Below, in pieces: positions 7,817-15,290 of a stretch of 15,290 nucleotides of DNA. The notes beneath the pieces are model-generated. The model searched no databases, was not told where the DNA came from, and saw nothing but the letters and a program-made list of their open reading frames with translations. The stretch's first letter is position 1; every line of letters starts with the position of its first letter. The position numbers and the translations under genes were made by a program. Origin of the DNA: Prolixibacteraceae bacterium UBA6162 (GTDB taxonomy: Bacteria > Bacteroidota > Bacteroidia > Bacteroidales > Prolixibacteraceae); the NCBI GenBank assembly GCA_002428215.1, contig DIUI01000085.1, positions 1 through 15,290 on the forward strand, given 5' to 3'.

Positions 7817-9085
7817 CTATCTCTTTAAAAGAGCATCCATTCTTTCTATGCTTTGAATCATTGACCGAACGGTATGGTAGTTTATTTTCCATGAGTGACC
7901 CATATGCGTCCAGATGGGTTCTCCTTTTCTGGTAAGCAGAGGATACCACTCACCTACACCTTTATTGATGACTTTGTCGAATACAAAACGGTGCACGTTT
8001 TTATATGCATCCAAATATTTGGGCTCTCCAAAAAGTTGAACAGCATCGAGAAGTCCTATCAATACCTCGGCTTGCTGCCAAAACTCCTTTTCACGATCGT
8101 ATACCCCTCCCGAATGGGGTCCTTCAACAAAAACTCCACCAAACTCCTCGTCGATTCCATGATTGATGGTGTGTGCATAGATGGTCTTAAACAGTTCAAG
8201 GTAGGGTTTCTGATCCTTATTCAGAATGGTGAGGGCATGCAGAAGCAACCAGGCAAATTCAGCATTGTGACCGTAACAGGTATTGTCGGTGGCATTTCCC
8301 TTTTGCCCCTCTTCCGAAAACCGATCCCACCCCCAGATGATGTCAAACTTAATCTGCGGAGCAACGGACCAGTCGCCAAAAAACTGGGGGATACCGGTTT
8401 TGTATTCAGGATGAATAATCCGGTTCAGCAATAACTCTATTACTTCAAGTAGCTTTCTTCGGTGGACCTCTTTCCCGGTGGCTTCATAAAGGGTAGTAAA
8501 AGCCTCCATCAGATGCATATGTACATCGAGGGTTTTACGGTCGCCACCTTTACTCCCTATGCCGTTGAGTGTCCAGTCGCGCTGGAACATCTCCCAATAC
8601 CCGCCATACATAGTGTCGGCGCAATATTTCTGAAGCAGATCGAAAACCTTTTCGGCGAACTCCACTCCCCTTCTATCGCCTGTTGCAAGGGTATATTCAC
8701 TCAATGCGTAAATGGCAAAACTGTGTCCGTAAATGATTTTCTGATCTATTTTTACATCACCCTTCCGGTTAAGCATCCAGTAAAAACCGCCATGATTTTT
8801 GTCCCACATTTTGTTTAGGATAAAATCGGCACCATGTCTTGCCAATTCAGCATAAGAGCCTTCACCATATCCGGCACGATGGGCCGAAGCAATGGTGTAG
8901 AGGCATCGGGTTTGGGCAATAAGTGATTTCTCATCTTCACCTGTATCGTTGCCCTGCTCGTTGAAGTGGGTAATGTAGCCGCCATGGAGATCGTCGCGCA
9001 TTCTGCTGGTCCAGAAAGGTAAAAGCTCTTGGGTTAAATGGGACTCTGCTTCGTTTCTAAGCTGCTTAATTTCGTTCAGGTTCAT
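7817..9085 (-). CDS. AGE-family epimerase (N-acylglucosamine / cellobiose 2-epimerase type)
   Basis: The protein belongs to the N-acylglucosamine 2-epimerase (AGE, PF07221) (alpha/alpha)6-barrel family, whose members invert C2 of N-acetylglucosamine, cellobiose or mannose, or interconvert aldose and ketose. Visible family features are GGYITHFN near the N-terminus, RCLYTIASAHR, HSFAIYALSEY, DVHMHLMEAFTTLYEATG, YGHNAEFAWLL (H273, E276) and WKINYHTVR (H404). These supply the histidines and glutamate typical of the active site. I chose ATG at 9085 (422 residues). The frame extends four codons upstream to a TTG at 9097, which has no better ribosome site. It lies 43 bases after the DHS-like gene. 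The GHNxE and WKxxYHxxR pattern is closest to cellobiose/mannose 2-epimerases, but exact specificity is uncertain. It has no signal peptide, so it works in the cytoplasm on an imported sugar. Confidence 0.88.
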   Translation of the reverse strand: MNLNEIKQLRNEAESHLTQELLPFWTSRMRDDLHGGYITHFNEQGNDTGEDEKSLIAQTRCLYTIASAHRAGYGEGSYAELARHGADFILNKMWDKNHGGFYWMLNRKGDVKIDQKIIYGHSFAIYALSEYTLATGDRRGVEFAEKVFDLLQKYCADTMYGGYWEMFQRDWTLNGIGSKGGDRKTLDVHMHLMEAFTTLYEATGKEVHRRKLLEVIELLLNRIIHPEYKTGIPQFFGDWSVAPQIKFDIIWGWDRFSEEGQKGNATDNTCYGHNAEFAWLLLHALTILNKDQKPYLELFKTIYAHTINHGIDEEFGGVFVEGPHSGGVYDREKEFWQQAEVLIGLLDAVQLFGEPKYLDAYKNVHRFVFDKVINKGVGEWYPLLTRKGEPIWTHMGHSWKINYHTVRSMIQSIERMDALLKR

Positions 9086-9128
9086 ATCGATGATCAATAG
9101 TTTGTAGTCAATTATATTTTACAGACAA

Positions 9129-10232
9129 TTACGACAACTCCTGATAGAGTGCGAGTAAAAAATCGCGGTTGTCGGCCGACAGATAGTGCATTTCGCCCCC
9201 CATTCGGTTAAAGGTTTTACAGTACCTGAGGTAGTAAGCCGGATTGTCTTGGGGAGGTTCTCCATCTTTGGCCCAATCCCAATCTGCCTTGGCCAGATCT
9301 ACCACCAGCATAAAATGGTGATCGATGTGTCCTCCCTGCTGAATTTCGAGATTCTGCGACATCGACAGGGCCTTTTCAAAAATCATTGGCGACATCACTG
9401 CCGATCCAATCGACATATAAACACCATTTTCCAATCCGGCAACACTCTGAGTAAAGCTTAGAAAATCGTTCAAGGCTGTTCGTCCGAGTGCTGCACCATG
9501 GTTCATGGGATGGTTGTATATAATGTCGTGCCCAATCATTGGATGGCCGGTAAATGGCACCCCCAATGCATAGGCCTTTCCTTGAGCCGAGTAGGCCTTG
9601 TAGGGATGGGGAACCGACATAAAACCGGCTGGCAGTTCAAACCGCTGAACGACAGCAAGCAGGTCAAGCGAAGCTGCTGCCCGCTCAGGGTGTGTCTGCA
9701 AACTTTGACGCGAAAAATCAAGCAGTTGACTGGCAGATGGGATATCGAGGCCCTCGCGATGAATCATTTTGCCTACCGACTCTCCATACCCCAAACCTTC
9801 GAAAGCTCCCACGATAAGGGCAAGATTGATATAATAACCGGTTTCATTCCAGATGCCGAACTGCCCATGTTGTACATTTTCACGTACATCCTCACTCGAC
9901 AAACCCTGAAAGGCAAACTCCCAATCGTGAATAATGCCCGCTCCGTTGGTGGCAAGATGGGTAATCCACCCCTCCTCCATCAGTCGGATAAGGGTTGGCG
10001 ACATGCCATTTTTGATGGTATGCGCACCAAAGGTCAACATTACCGAACGCTGCTGTGCACGGGCCTTGCGGATACGTTCGGCCGTAATAGAAACCAGCGT
10101 TTTTCCGCGGCTGCCAAGGTTCTGAGGCAGCTGATCGGGTGGAATCTGATCGCGCTCGATGTTCACCTTGTTTTTACGCTCGCGAAGGCTTAATATTTTC
10201 AGTCTGCTTCGATCGAAGGTTGCATGTGGCAT
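9129..10232 (-). CDS. Deoxyhypusine-synthase-like protein, function unknown
   Basis: This 367-residue soluble protein resembles deoxyhypusine synthase (DHS) remotely. FGAHTIKNGMSPTLIRLM (68-85) followed by THLATNGAGIIHDWE (91-105) lines up with the DHS segments for the NAD-site strand and the TTAGGVEED loop. Near the C-terminus, GGHIDHH (300-306) sits where DHS has GGGxxKHH, and an acidic, tryptophan-containing stretch follows as in DHS. The catalytic lysine of DHS, which forms an imine with the aminobutyl group, appears replaced by D304. It is therefore unlikely to make deoxyhypusine, and bacteria lack the eIF5A substrate. The first 45 residues are basic and probably an extra arm. ATG at 10232 lies 10 bases after the kinase-phosphatase stop, so the two are probably translated together. 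An NAD-dependent reaction on a sugar or sugar phosphate is inferred from context only. Confidence 0.6.
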   Translation of the reverse strand: MPHATFDRSRLKILSLRERKNKVNIERDQIPPDQLPQNLGSRGKTLVSITAERIRKARAQQRSVMLTFGAHTIKNGMSPTLIRLMEEGWITHLATNGAGIIHDWEFAFQGLSSEDVRENVQHGQFGIWNETGYYINLALIVGAFEGLGYGESVGKMIHREGLDIPSASQLLDFSRQSLQTHPERAAASLDLLAVVQRFELPAGFMSVPHPYKAYSAQGKAYALGVPFTGHPMIGHDIIYNHPMNHGAALGRTALNDFLSFTQSVAGLENGVYMSIGSAVMSPMIFEKALSMSQNLEIQQGGHIDHHFMLVVDLAKADWDWAKDGEPPQDNPAYYLRYCKTFNRMGGEMHYLSADNRDFLLALYQELS

Positions 10233-10242
10233 AGCCGTTGCG

Positions 10243-12141
10243 TTAAATTTTGAGGTACTTAAGAAGCTCCGACAATTGTGTAAAATCGGGCACTACAAGG
10301 TCGGCTCCTGCCTGAATGAGGCGGGTTCGTTTATGAATATTCAGTCCGTATCGTTTGACTTCATTGCTGGCAACTCCTACGGCAATACCGCCACGTTTGC
10401 GGGTTTCCCTGATTTCAACCGGACCATCACCAAAAGTAACTACCCGACCATTGCCAGTGGTACCGATGGTGCCTAGAATCTTATCCAGCACCTCTTTTTT
10501 GGCCTCACGCGTAACATCACCAACAGCACCATATATTCGGCCGGCAAACAGGGAGTCGTATCCAAGCAGACTGGCTTCATGTTCAACATCGGCCTGGTCG
10601 GTTCCACTCGCCAGGTAAAGCTTAACGCCTGCAATATGGAGGGCATGCAACAACTCAACACTGTTCTTCACGGTAACATCAGAAATGGTTAGCTCACCTC
10701 TTTCAAACTTCTTTTCACGCTCGCGCACCATCTCAAGCAATGCCTCATTGTAGATTGCCTTGTACCCAAATTCATCCAAAATATCAGCCTCGGGAACGCA
10801 TCCAAACTCCTTAATAAGCTGAATGAGTCCCTGCATTTGAACTAGTGTCTGAATTCCGGTGGTCTTATCGATAAACTCGAGCACCCTTTGCCTGACATTA
10901 TTGAAAAAATCTGCGCCAACCATGTTGTATTGTTTTCCCAGGATGGCCTTCATCATAACCGGGGTCATAATCTCTTCCCATCCCTCGCGAAGAGTGGAGA
11001 TGGTCCCATCGTGGTCGAATATCGCATGCGTGATGGGCGCTTCATTTTGGATGGCTCTTACCACCTCTATCTCGGTGTTGGCATGAAAAACTGCCCGGCG
11101 CAGGTCTGAAGACAATTCTGGTTCATAGATTACATCGGGATCTGCACCCAGAGCGAGAATCTCATCGGGTGTTGCAGTTCCACACTGGAAGAGTTTCTGC
11201 ACCGTAACCCCTGCAGTATAAGCACCAATGGTTGCAGCAACTTCCATGGGGTATTGCGCTGCCAGTGCAGAAGCTACGCCAGCCAGGTAGCTATCGCCAG
11301 CTCCTACGGTGTCGATGCGCGAGAGAATCATTAGTCCGGGAAGCTCTGCCACACCACGATGGTCGATGAACATCGACCCCCTGCTTCCACGTGTTATGTA
11401 GAGTGGCTTTCCATATTTTTCGTACAGCAATGCAGCTGCCTTCCGAACAGCGTCGGCAGTAAGTACCGACTGCCCGTCACCACTCATGTTGCACAATCGG
11501 GCAGCTTCATCGTCGTTCATTTTCCGCCAGGCTCCCGGATATTCGTCGCCATAGTTGCGGCTATCAACAATAAATACCTTATCAGGAAATGCTGAAATCA
11601 CCTCTGCAAGCTGCTGCCTGAAATAGGGAGTGTGTATACCCGACATTACCTGTTGATTGATGATTACAAGATCGACCAGAGGAATGGTTTGCCTGATATC
11701 TTCGATAAGCCTGTCGGCAGTCTCAACCGACAAAATATTAAAATTACCGAAATCAATGCGGTTGCTTTCGGCCTCACCCAGGTAGGGTTTTGCATACACG
11801 TGTGTGTACCATTCGTCTTGCTGTACCTGCAGATGATCGGTAATAATTCCGCTCTCCTGCATTATCCTGATCATTTCACGACCAAAAGGATCGGTCCCAA
11901 TCACCCCAAAAGCCCTAATTTCTTTTACTCCCAGGGCTGCCAGATTATTGGTTACATTCCCGGCTCCCCCGGGTGAATAGGCTTGCCGGGCCACCGCACG
12001 GGTCATCAATCCGGTTTCGACCGACAATTCACTTTTTGATTCATCAACAAACCAATATGCATCGAGGCAAAAATCACCAATAACGGCAATCCGCGTCTGA
12101 GCAATATCTTTCAATATCTTTTTAAGTTCCTCAAGCTTCAT
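10243..12141 (-). CDS. PfkB sugar kinase-HAD phosphatase fusion
   Basis: This 632-residue protein has two domains. Residues 1-330 are a PfkB/ribokinase-type kinase most like the kinase half of HldE (RfaE): IGDFCLDAYW near residue 21, the substrate-site GGAGN (58-62) and the ATP/anion-hole motif DTVGAGDSY (277-285) with catalytic base D283. Residues 370-632 are a HAD hydrolase: FDHDGT with nucleophile D376 and D378, ASGT as motif II, a lysine-rich stretch EAKKEVLDK for motif III, and GDGPVE (571-576) for motif IV. All catalytic residues are present, so both halves look active. HldE instead carries a nucleotidyltransferase at its C-terminus, which is absent here. One reading is that the kinase adds one phosphate to a sugar phosphate and the HAD half removes the other. 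It follows MFS by 35 bases and precedes the DHS-like gene by 10. Confidence 0.88.
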   Translation of the reverse strand: MKLEELKKILKDIAQTRIAVIGDFCLDAYWFVDESKSELSVETGLMTRAVARQAYSPGGAGNVTNNLAALGVKEIRAFGVIGTDPFGREMIRIMQESGIITDHLQVQQDEWYTHVYAKPYLGEAESNRIDFGNFNILSVETADRLIEDIRQTIPLVDLVIINQQVMSGIHTPYFRQQLAEVISAFPDKVFIVDSRNYGDEYPGAWRKMNDDEAARLCNMSGDGQSVLTADAVRKAAALLYEKYGKPLYITRGSRGSMFIDHRGVAELPGLMILSRIDTVGAGDSYLAGVASALAAQYPMEVAATIGAYTAGVTVQKLFQCGTATPDEILALGADPDVIYEPELSSDLRRAVFHANTEIEVVRAIQNEAPITHAIFDHDGTISTLREGWEEIMTPVMMKAILGKQYNMVGADFFNNVRQRVLEFIDKTTGIQTLVQMQGLIQLIKEFGCVPEADILDEFGYKAIYNEALLEMVREREKKFERGELTISDVTVKNSVELLHALHIAGVKLYLASGTDQADVEHEASLLGYDSLFAGRIYGAVGDVTREAKKEVLDKILGTIGTTGNGRVVTFGDGPVEIRETRKRGGIAVGVASNEVKRYGLNIHKRTRLIQAGADLVVPDFTQLSELLKYLKI

Positions 12142-12176
12142 TAGTTGGGTATTAAAACTTACTACAATGGAAATTA

Positions 12177-13325
12177 CTATTTCTTAAGGGCATATACACC
12201 TGCAAAAACCAAATAAACCATACAAACCACCAATACCAGAAAACTGGCCACGACTCCAAACTGGGTACTAACAGCTCCCATAACAGGAGGAATAAAGGCA
12301 CCCCCTGAAACCGCCATTATGAGAAGTCCTGAAATTTCATTGGCTCTGCCGGGCATCTTTTCGACCGAAATGGCAAATATGAGCGGGAAAAGATTAGCCG
12401 AACCAAGGCCAGTCATAAAAATAGCAATCCGGGCTACAAGAAGAGAGGGCGCAAATACAAGCACCAGCAAACTACCCAGGGCGAGAAGGGCTGTACCTAC
12501 CAAAAAAGCCCTGGCCGGAAACCAGTTCAGCAGCACTGCCCCCGAAAAGCGGCCAATCATTAGTGCAGTAAAGTAGAGACTTATGCCCAGGGAAGCCTGC
12601 TCGAGATTAAGCCCATGCTGGAGTACCAAAAAATTGGCGATGTTCGAATTCATACCAACATCGGAGCCCACCAGCATAAAAATACCCAACGCCATTACGG
12701 CTATAAAAGGGTTCTTCAGCAGGCTGAAACAAGAGCGAAAGGTTGCCAACTGCTCAGTAGATCTGCTCTCCTCAATTTTGGTGAGAAAGAGCCACAAAAC
12801 AGCCAAAAAAGAGGTGACCGCATACACGGCGAACACCAGCTTCCAATTGCCAAAGAAAGCTGCCATGGCCGTAGTAATAATCGGACCGAGCAAGGAACTG
12901 ATTGCCTTTACAAATTGGGAGAGGCTCATGTAACTCGAAAACTTTGATCCGGCAACATCGTGCAGCAATGGATTAGCCGATACCTGCACAATGGTATTGC
13001 CGATTCCAAGAACGATAAAGGCAGCCAGCATGGTGGGGTAGGAATACCAAAGAAAGGGAATTACCATACCTACACCGGTGAGCAACATCCCAATATTGAG
13101 CATATTGCGTTTCCCATACCTGTCCTGCAACAGTCCTGCCGGTACCGACATGAGAAAGAACCAAATCAGTGCCATAGAGGGCAGGAACTGAGCTACTGAA
13201 TCGGTCAGTCCAAAATCGTTTTTTATGTATCCGGTGGCTACCCCCACTATATCTACAAACCCCATTACCAAAAAAGAGAGGAATACAGGAAGTGTTTTCT
13301 GAAGGCCGAATTTGGTGTTGTTCAC
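12177..13325 (-). CDS. MFS transporter, FucP-like sugar permease
   Basis: This 382-residue polytopic protein has 12 predicted membrane helices and the loop motif GLLQDRYGKR (64-73) that marks major facilitator transporters between TM2 and TM3. The overall pattern resembles the FucP/GluP sugar:proton branch: D25 in TM1 and the segment GIGNTIVQVSANPLL in TM4. It is slightly short for that branch (410-440) because both termini are trimmed. The start is GTG at 13325; an in-frame stop at 13341-13343 and no other start codon between them leave this as the only choice before TM1. It lies 28 bases after the SIS gene and 35 before the kinase-phosphatase gene. With the SSS symporter it gives the operon two unrelated sugar carriers; this one may move a different sugar or an intermediate. 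Confidence 0.9.
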   Translation of the reverse strand: MNNTKFGLQKTLPVFLSFLVMGFVDIVGVATGYIKNDFGLTDSVAQFLPSMALIWFFLMSVPAGLLQDRYGKRNMLNIGMLLTGVGMVIPFLWYSYPTMLAAFIVLGIGNTIVQVSANPLLHDVAGSKFSSYMSLSQFVKAISSLLGPIITTAMAAFFGNWKLVFAVYAVTSFLAVLWLFLTKIEESRSTEQLATFRSCFSLLKNPFIAVMALGIFMLVGSDVGMNSNIANFLVLQHGLNLEQASLGISLYFTALMIGRFSGAVLLNWFPARAFLVGTALLALGSLLVLVFAPSLLVARIAIFMTGLGSANLFPLIFAISVEKMPGRANEISGLLIMAVSGGAFIPPVMGAVSTQFGVVASFLVLVVCMVYLVFAGVYALKK

Positions 13326-13353
13326 AGTGTTTAGTTTTAGTTAATTACTGAAC

Positions 13354-14004
13354 TTATTGGTTGAAATTTCCGAAGAAATGATTTTCCACTATTAGTGCCA
13401 GGGTATGGTAAACAGGCAAATGCAGCTCCTGTACCAAAAAAGTGCGTGTTTCAGGTACATTGATTAAGATATCGGCATAGGTCTTTAACCTTCCACCCGA
13501 AGTGCCGGTAAGGGCAATTACCTGCATGCCTCTGGCACGCGCAGTGATGGCGGCATCGACAATGTTCTGACTGTTTCCGCTGGTAGTTAGGGCCATAAGC
13601 ACATCGCCTGGCGAACCATACCCCATAACCTGTTGGGCGAAAATGAGAGCAGGGTCACTATCGTTGGCAACTGCAGTGAGCAAAGAGGTGTGGGCATTCA
13701 GGGCTATGGCAGGAAGAGCAAACTGCAGTTTTGCGGCCAGATGCTCTCCTCTATCGGGAGCAATCCCCATCAACTTTTCCTTCCAGGTTGTATCTAAAGG
13801 GCGGTGGCTTTCAAAGCCTTTCATCAGCTCTCCAACAATATGCTCGGCATCGGCTGCACTTCCACCGTTACCACATACCAAAAGTTTGTGCCCCTGCGAG
13901 AAGCAGCCGATTAGTGCTTCGCCGGCGGCTGCAACAGAACTCTGCACCGCAGCCAAAGCAGGGTGACGACTTGTCATCTCTTCTAAAAAGATATTGCTCT
14001 TCAC
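13354..14004 (-). CDS. GmhA-like SIS-domain phosphosugar isomerase
   Basis: This 216-residue protein is a single SIS domain with the signature GNGGSAADAEHIVGEL (45-60), very like GmhA, the sedoheptulose-7-phosphate isomerase. The four positions that bind zinc in GmhA are kept: H55, E59, Q192 and H200. TTSGNSQNI in the middle is the phosphate-binding loop. GmhA-type enzymes convert a ketose phosphate to an aldose phosphate and epimerise C2. An extra loop (about residues 60-85, containing WKEKLMGIAPDRGEH) is longer than in classic GmhA. The start is GTG at 14004, 11 bases after the ROK stop; an ATG nine codons later is possible but would shorten the first helix. The downstream HldE-like kinase suggests a heptose or related sugar phosphate substrate, but this is inference. 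Confidence 0.9.
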   Translation of the reverse strand: MKSNIFLEEMTSRHPALAAVQSSVAAAGEALIGCFSQGHKLLVCGNGGSAADAEHIVGELMKGFESHRPLDTTWKEKLMGIAPDRGEHLAAKLQFALPAIALNAHTSLLTAVANDSDPALIFAQQVMGYGSPGDVLMALTTSGNSQNIVDAAITARARGMQVIALTGTSGGRLKTYADILINVPETRTFLVQELHLPVYHTLALIVENHFFGNFNQ

Positions 14005-14015
14005 AATTGGTTGGT

Positions 14016-15005
14016 TTAAAATTTATCCTCATAAATTGCCACACACAGGGCCGCATAATCGCCGATGGCATCGCCCAACGCAGCGGGCTTAATGGCACAA
14101 ACTTCAAGTGCCGCCGGTATGGCTTCACGTTGCAGTACCTCCTCCACATAGGGTCTGAACAGTGACTCATTGCGGGCATAAATACTCCCAATTACAATAC
14201 ATTGCGGATTCAGAATGTCGATAAGAATTGCCAGCCCCATGCCAAGCTTGCGTGCAGAAATGGCGATAATTTCGAGGGCAACTGTATCTCCCTCCTGTGC
14301 TGCAAGCGCAACCTGACGGGCATCAATGGCATTCACAAATGCAGCGTCAGAACAGAACCCTACTGTTTCGTTATGCTTCAGTTTTTCTGTAACAATTTGC
14401 TTTGCCAACTGTGCGATACCTCCACCGCTGCAAAAACCTTCGAACGAACCGGCTTTTCCAAATCCAACAGGACCATCGGGTGCCAGCCGTATATGACCAA
14501 CTTCGCCCCCAAGGTCATTGGTTCCACTGTATAGTTGATTGTTCAAAATTAACCCCGAACCCATGCCTGTTCCGAAGGTCAGGAAAATCATATTGGAGGT
14601 TCCCTTTCCGGCACCCATCAACCACTCAGCAAGGGCACAGGCATTGGCATCGTTTTGCAGCGCACAGGCAACGCCATATCGCTCAGAAAATATTTTTCCA
14701 ATCGGGACATTATCCCAACCGGGTAAATTTGGGGGAGAATGTACCGTTCCGGTCCGCGAATCGAGAGGACCGCCACAACTTATTCCGATGCGCCTTAGAC
14801 GATCAGGGCCAAGCCTTTTCAACATTTCATCCATCTGGTGCATGAACTCCCCGAGGATTGCCTCATAGCCCCGTTCCGTGCGGGTTGGAAAGGAAATCTT
14901 TTCGATTATTGCAAAATCAGACGTACCCGCTACTACGGCACATTTGGTGCCTCCAATGTCGATTCCGAGGTAAATATCCCGATCAGCAAAATCCTCCCTT
15001 TGCAT
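14016..15005 (-). CDS. ROK-family sugar kinase without the zinc-cysteine motif
   Basis: This 329-residue protein has the ROK layout: phosphate-1 loop GIDIGGTK (14-21), catalytic aspartate D119 in QNDANACALAEW, FGTGMGSG as the phosphate-2 loop, and GGEVGHIRL carrying the conserved EVGH. No DNA-binding domain precedes the kinase, so it is an enzyme rather than a repressor. The usual zinc motif CxCGxxGCxE is absent: its cysteines correspond to V180, F182 and S187 in PVGFGKAGSFE, while E189 remains. A subset of ROK kinases share this KAGSFEG form. It probably phosphorylates glucose, mannose, N-acetylmannosamine or a related hexose with ATP. It lies 56 bases after the aldolase and 11 before the SIS isomerase, so its product could feed directly into that enzyme. 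Confidence 0.92.
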   Translation of the reverse strand: MQREDFADRDIYLGIDIGGTKCAVVAGTSDFAIIEKISFPTRTERGYEAILGEFMHQMDEMLKRLGPDRLRRIGISCGGPLDSRTGTVHSPPNLPGWDNVPIGKIFSERYGVACALQNDANACALAEWLMGAGKGTSNMIFLTFGTGMGSGLILNNQLYSGTNDLGGEVGHIRLAPDGPVGFGKAGSFEGFCSGGGIAQLAKQIVTEKLKHNETVGFCSDAAFVNAIDARQVALAAQEGDTVALEIIAISARKLGMGLAILIDILNPQCIVIGSIYARNESLFRPYVEEVLQREAIPAALEVCAIKPAALGDAIGDYAALCVAIYEDKF

Positions 15006-15021
15006 AACGTGCTGGTTTAAG

Positions 15022-15042
15022 TTAGGACCAATACAGTCCTAA
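15022..15042 (-). other. Intercistronic hairpin between aldolase and ROK genes
   Basis: TTAGGAC (15022-15028) and GTCCTAA (15036-15042) form a perfect 7-bp stem around a 7-base loop in the 56-bp gap. On the minus strand it is followed by CTTAAACC rather than a U-run, so it is a poor terminator. It may mark RNA processing, stability or slight attenuation ahead of the ROK gene. Confidence 0.4.
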
Positions 15043-15061
15043 AAGTATGGAATAAAATCGT

Positions 15062-15290
15062 TCATATTACGGGTGTATTATCACGGCGATTTCCGCTCTC
15101 GGATTGACCCGCACCCCTTAATTGAGTCAAATCGTTGCGTAAACGACTGGCGAACAGATAAATATCGGAGGCATGCAAAACAATATTAACGCCATGCGAC
15201 ATCCATTTCTGTTGAAATTGAATGTCGCCGGAGTAATGGATACCAGCAGCCAATCCTGCCGATCGTACACGCTTCAAAATATCGGCTACA
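15062..15290 (-). CDS. HpcH/HpaI-family aldolase, C-terminal fragment cut by window edge
   Basis: An open frame runs from the right edge to a TGA at 15062-15064. It begins with VADILKRVRSAGLAAGIHYS and continues with a segment ending in GVNIVLHASDIYLFASRLRNDL. This is the usual C-terminal layout of HpcH/HpaI aldolases: an ILKxxxAAGxxxGI strand, a variable helix, then a G(V/F)xxVxxxSDxxxxxxxxxxxL finish. The family makes or cleaves 2-keto-3-deoxy acids with pyruvate and a metal ion. Only about 76 codons are visible, so the active-site region and the start are outside the window. The last 15 residues are polar and poorly conserved. It is first of the minus-strand genes visible here and may feed the same pathway as the kinases and isomerase that follow. 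Confidence 0.72.
   Translation of the reverse strand, partial: VADILKRVRSAGLAAGIHYSGDIQFQQKWMSHGVNIVLHASDIYLFASRLRNDLTQLRGAGQSESGNRRDNTPVI

Noticed and set aside
7895..8818. Two plus-strand open frames of 179 and 118 codons
   Set aside because: Both are antisense to the AGE epimerase, which is well supported; neither shows a protein motif.
9086..9097. TTG start for the AGE epimerase at 9097
   Set aside because: An ATG four codons downstream at 9085 gives the typical family N-terminus and neither has a better ribosome site, so ATG is preferred.
9498..10193. A 231-codon plus-strand open frame
   Set aside because: It lies wholly opposite the DHS-like gene, and its translation is low in family-like patterns and rich in residues typical of antisense reading.

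Overview
The window looks like chromosomal DNA of a free-living or gut member of the Bacteroidetes (probably class Bacteroidia). The evidence is a lipoprotein glycoside hydrolase, a secreted DUF1080 protein, a Tat-type Gfo/Idh/MocA oxidoreductase, an SSS sugar transporter and a FucP-like MFS transporter, together with short A-rich leaders that lack clear Shine-Dalgarno sites. Base composition is moderate. No tRNA, rRNA, CRISPR array, insertion sequence or phage gene was seen.

Layout. (1) 1-2034, minus strand: a secreted Gfo/Idh/MocA oxidoreductase cut by the left edge. Upstream of it is a secreted YdjC/ChbG-type carbohydrate deacetylase that ends in a hairpin terminator. The 154-bp gap between them also holds two perfect 15-nt palindromes. 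(2) 2035-2374: an AT-rich divergent intergenic region. (3) 2375-5515, plus strand: one large lipoprotein resembling GH106-type alpha-L-rhamnosidases; it is the only convincing plus-strand gene. (4) 5525-15290, minus strand: nine tightly packed genes, read from right to left as HpcH/HpaI aldolase (cut by the right edge), ROK sugar kinase, GmhA-like SIS isomerase, FucP-like MFS transporter, PfkB kinase-HAD phosphatase fusion, deoxyhypusine-synthase-like protein, AGE-family epimerase, SSS sodium/sugar symporter and DUF1080 protein. Gaps between them are 10-59 bp, which suggests one operon whose promoter lies beyond the right edge.

How the genes may work together (inference). The outer layer would be the lipoprotein GH, the deacetylase, the Gfo/Idh/MocA enzyme and the DUF1080 protein. 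They are placed to trim a glycan or glycoside, perhaps in part by the 3-keto-glycoside route known for secreted Gfo/Idh/MocA plus DUF1080 pairs. The freed sugar could enter through the SSS or MFS carrier, be epimerised by the AGE protein, and be phosphorylated and isomerised by ROK and SIS. It would then meet the kinase-phosphatase fusion and finally the aldolase.

The most unusual part is the block SIS + PfkB-HAD + DHS-like + aldolase. It resembles the first steps of ADP-heptose synthesis (GmhA, HldE kinase domain, GmhB) but has no nucleotidyltransferase. It is joined to an NAD-fold enzyme related to deoxyhypusine synthase in which the catalytic lysine position appears to be an aspartate. I know of no described pathway with this gene set.
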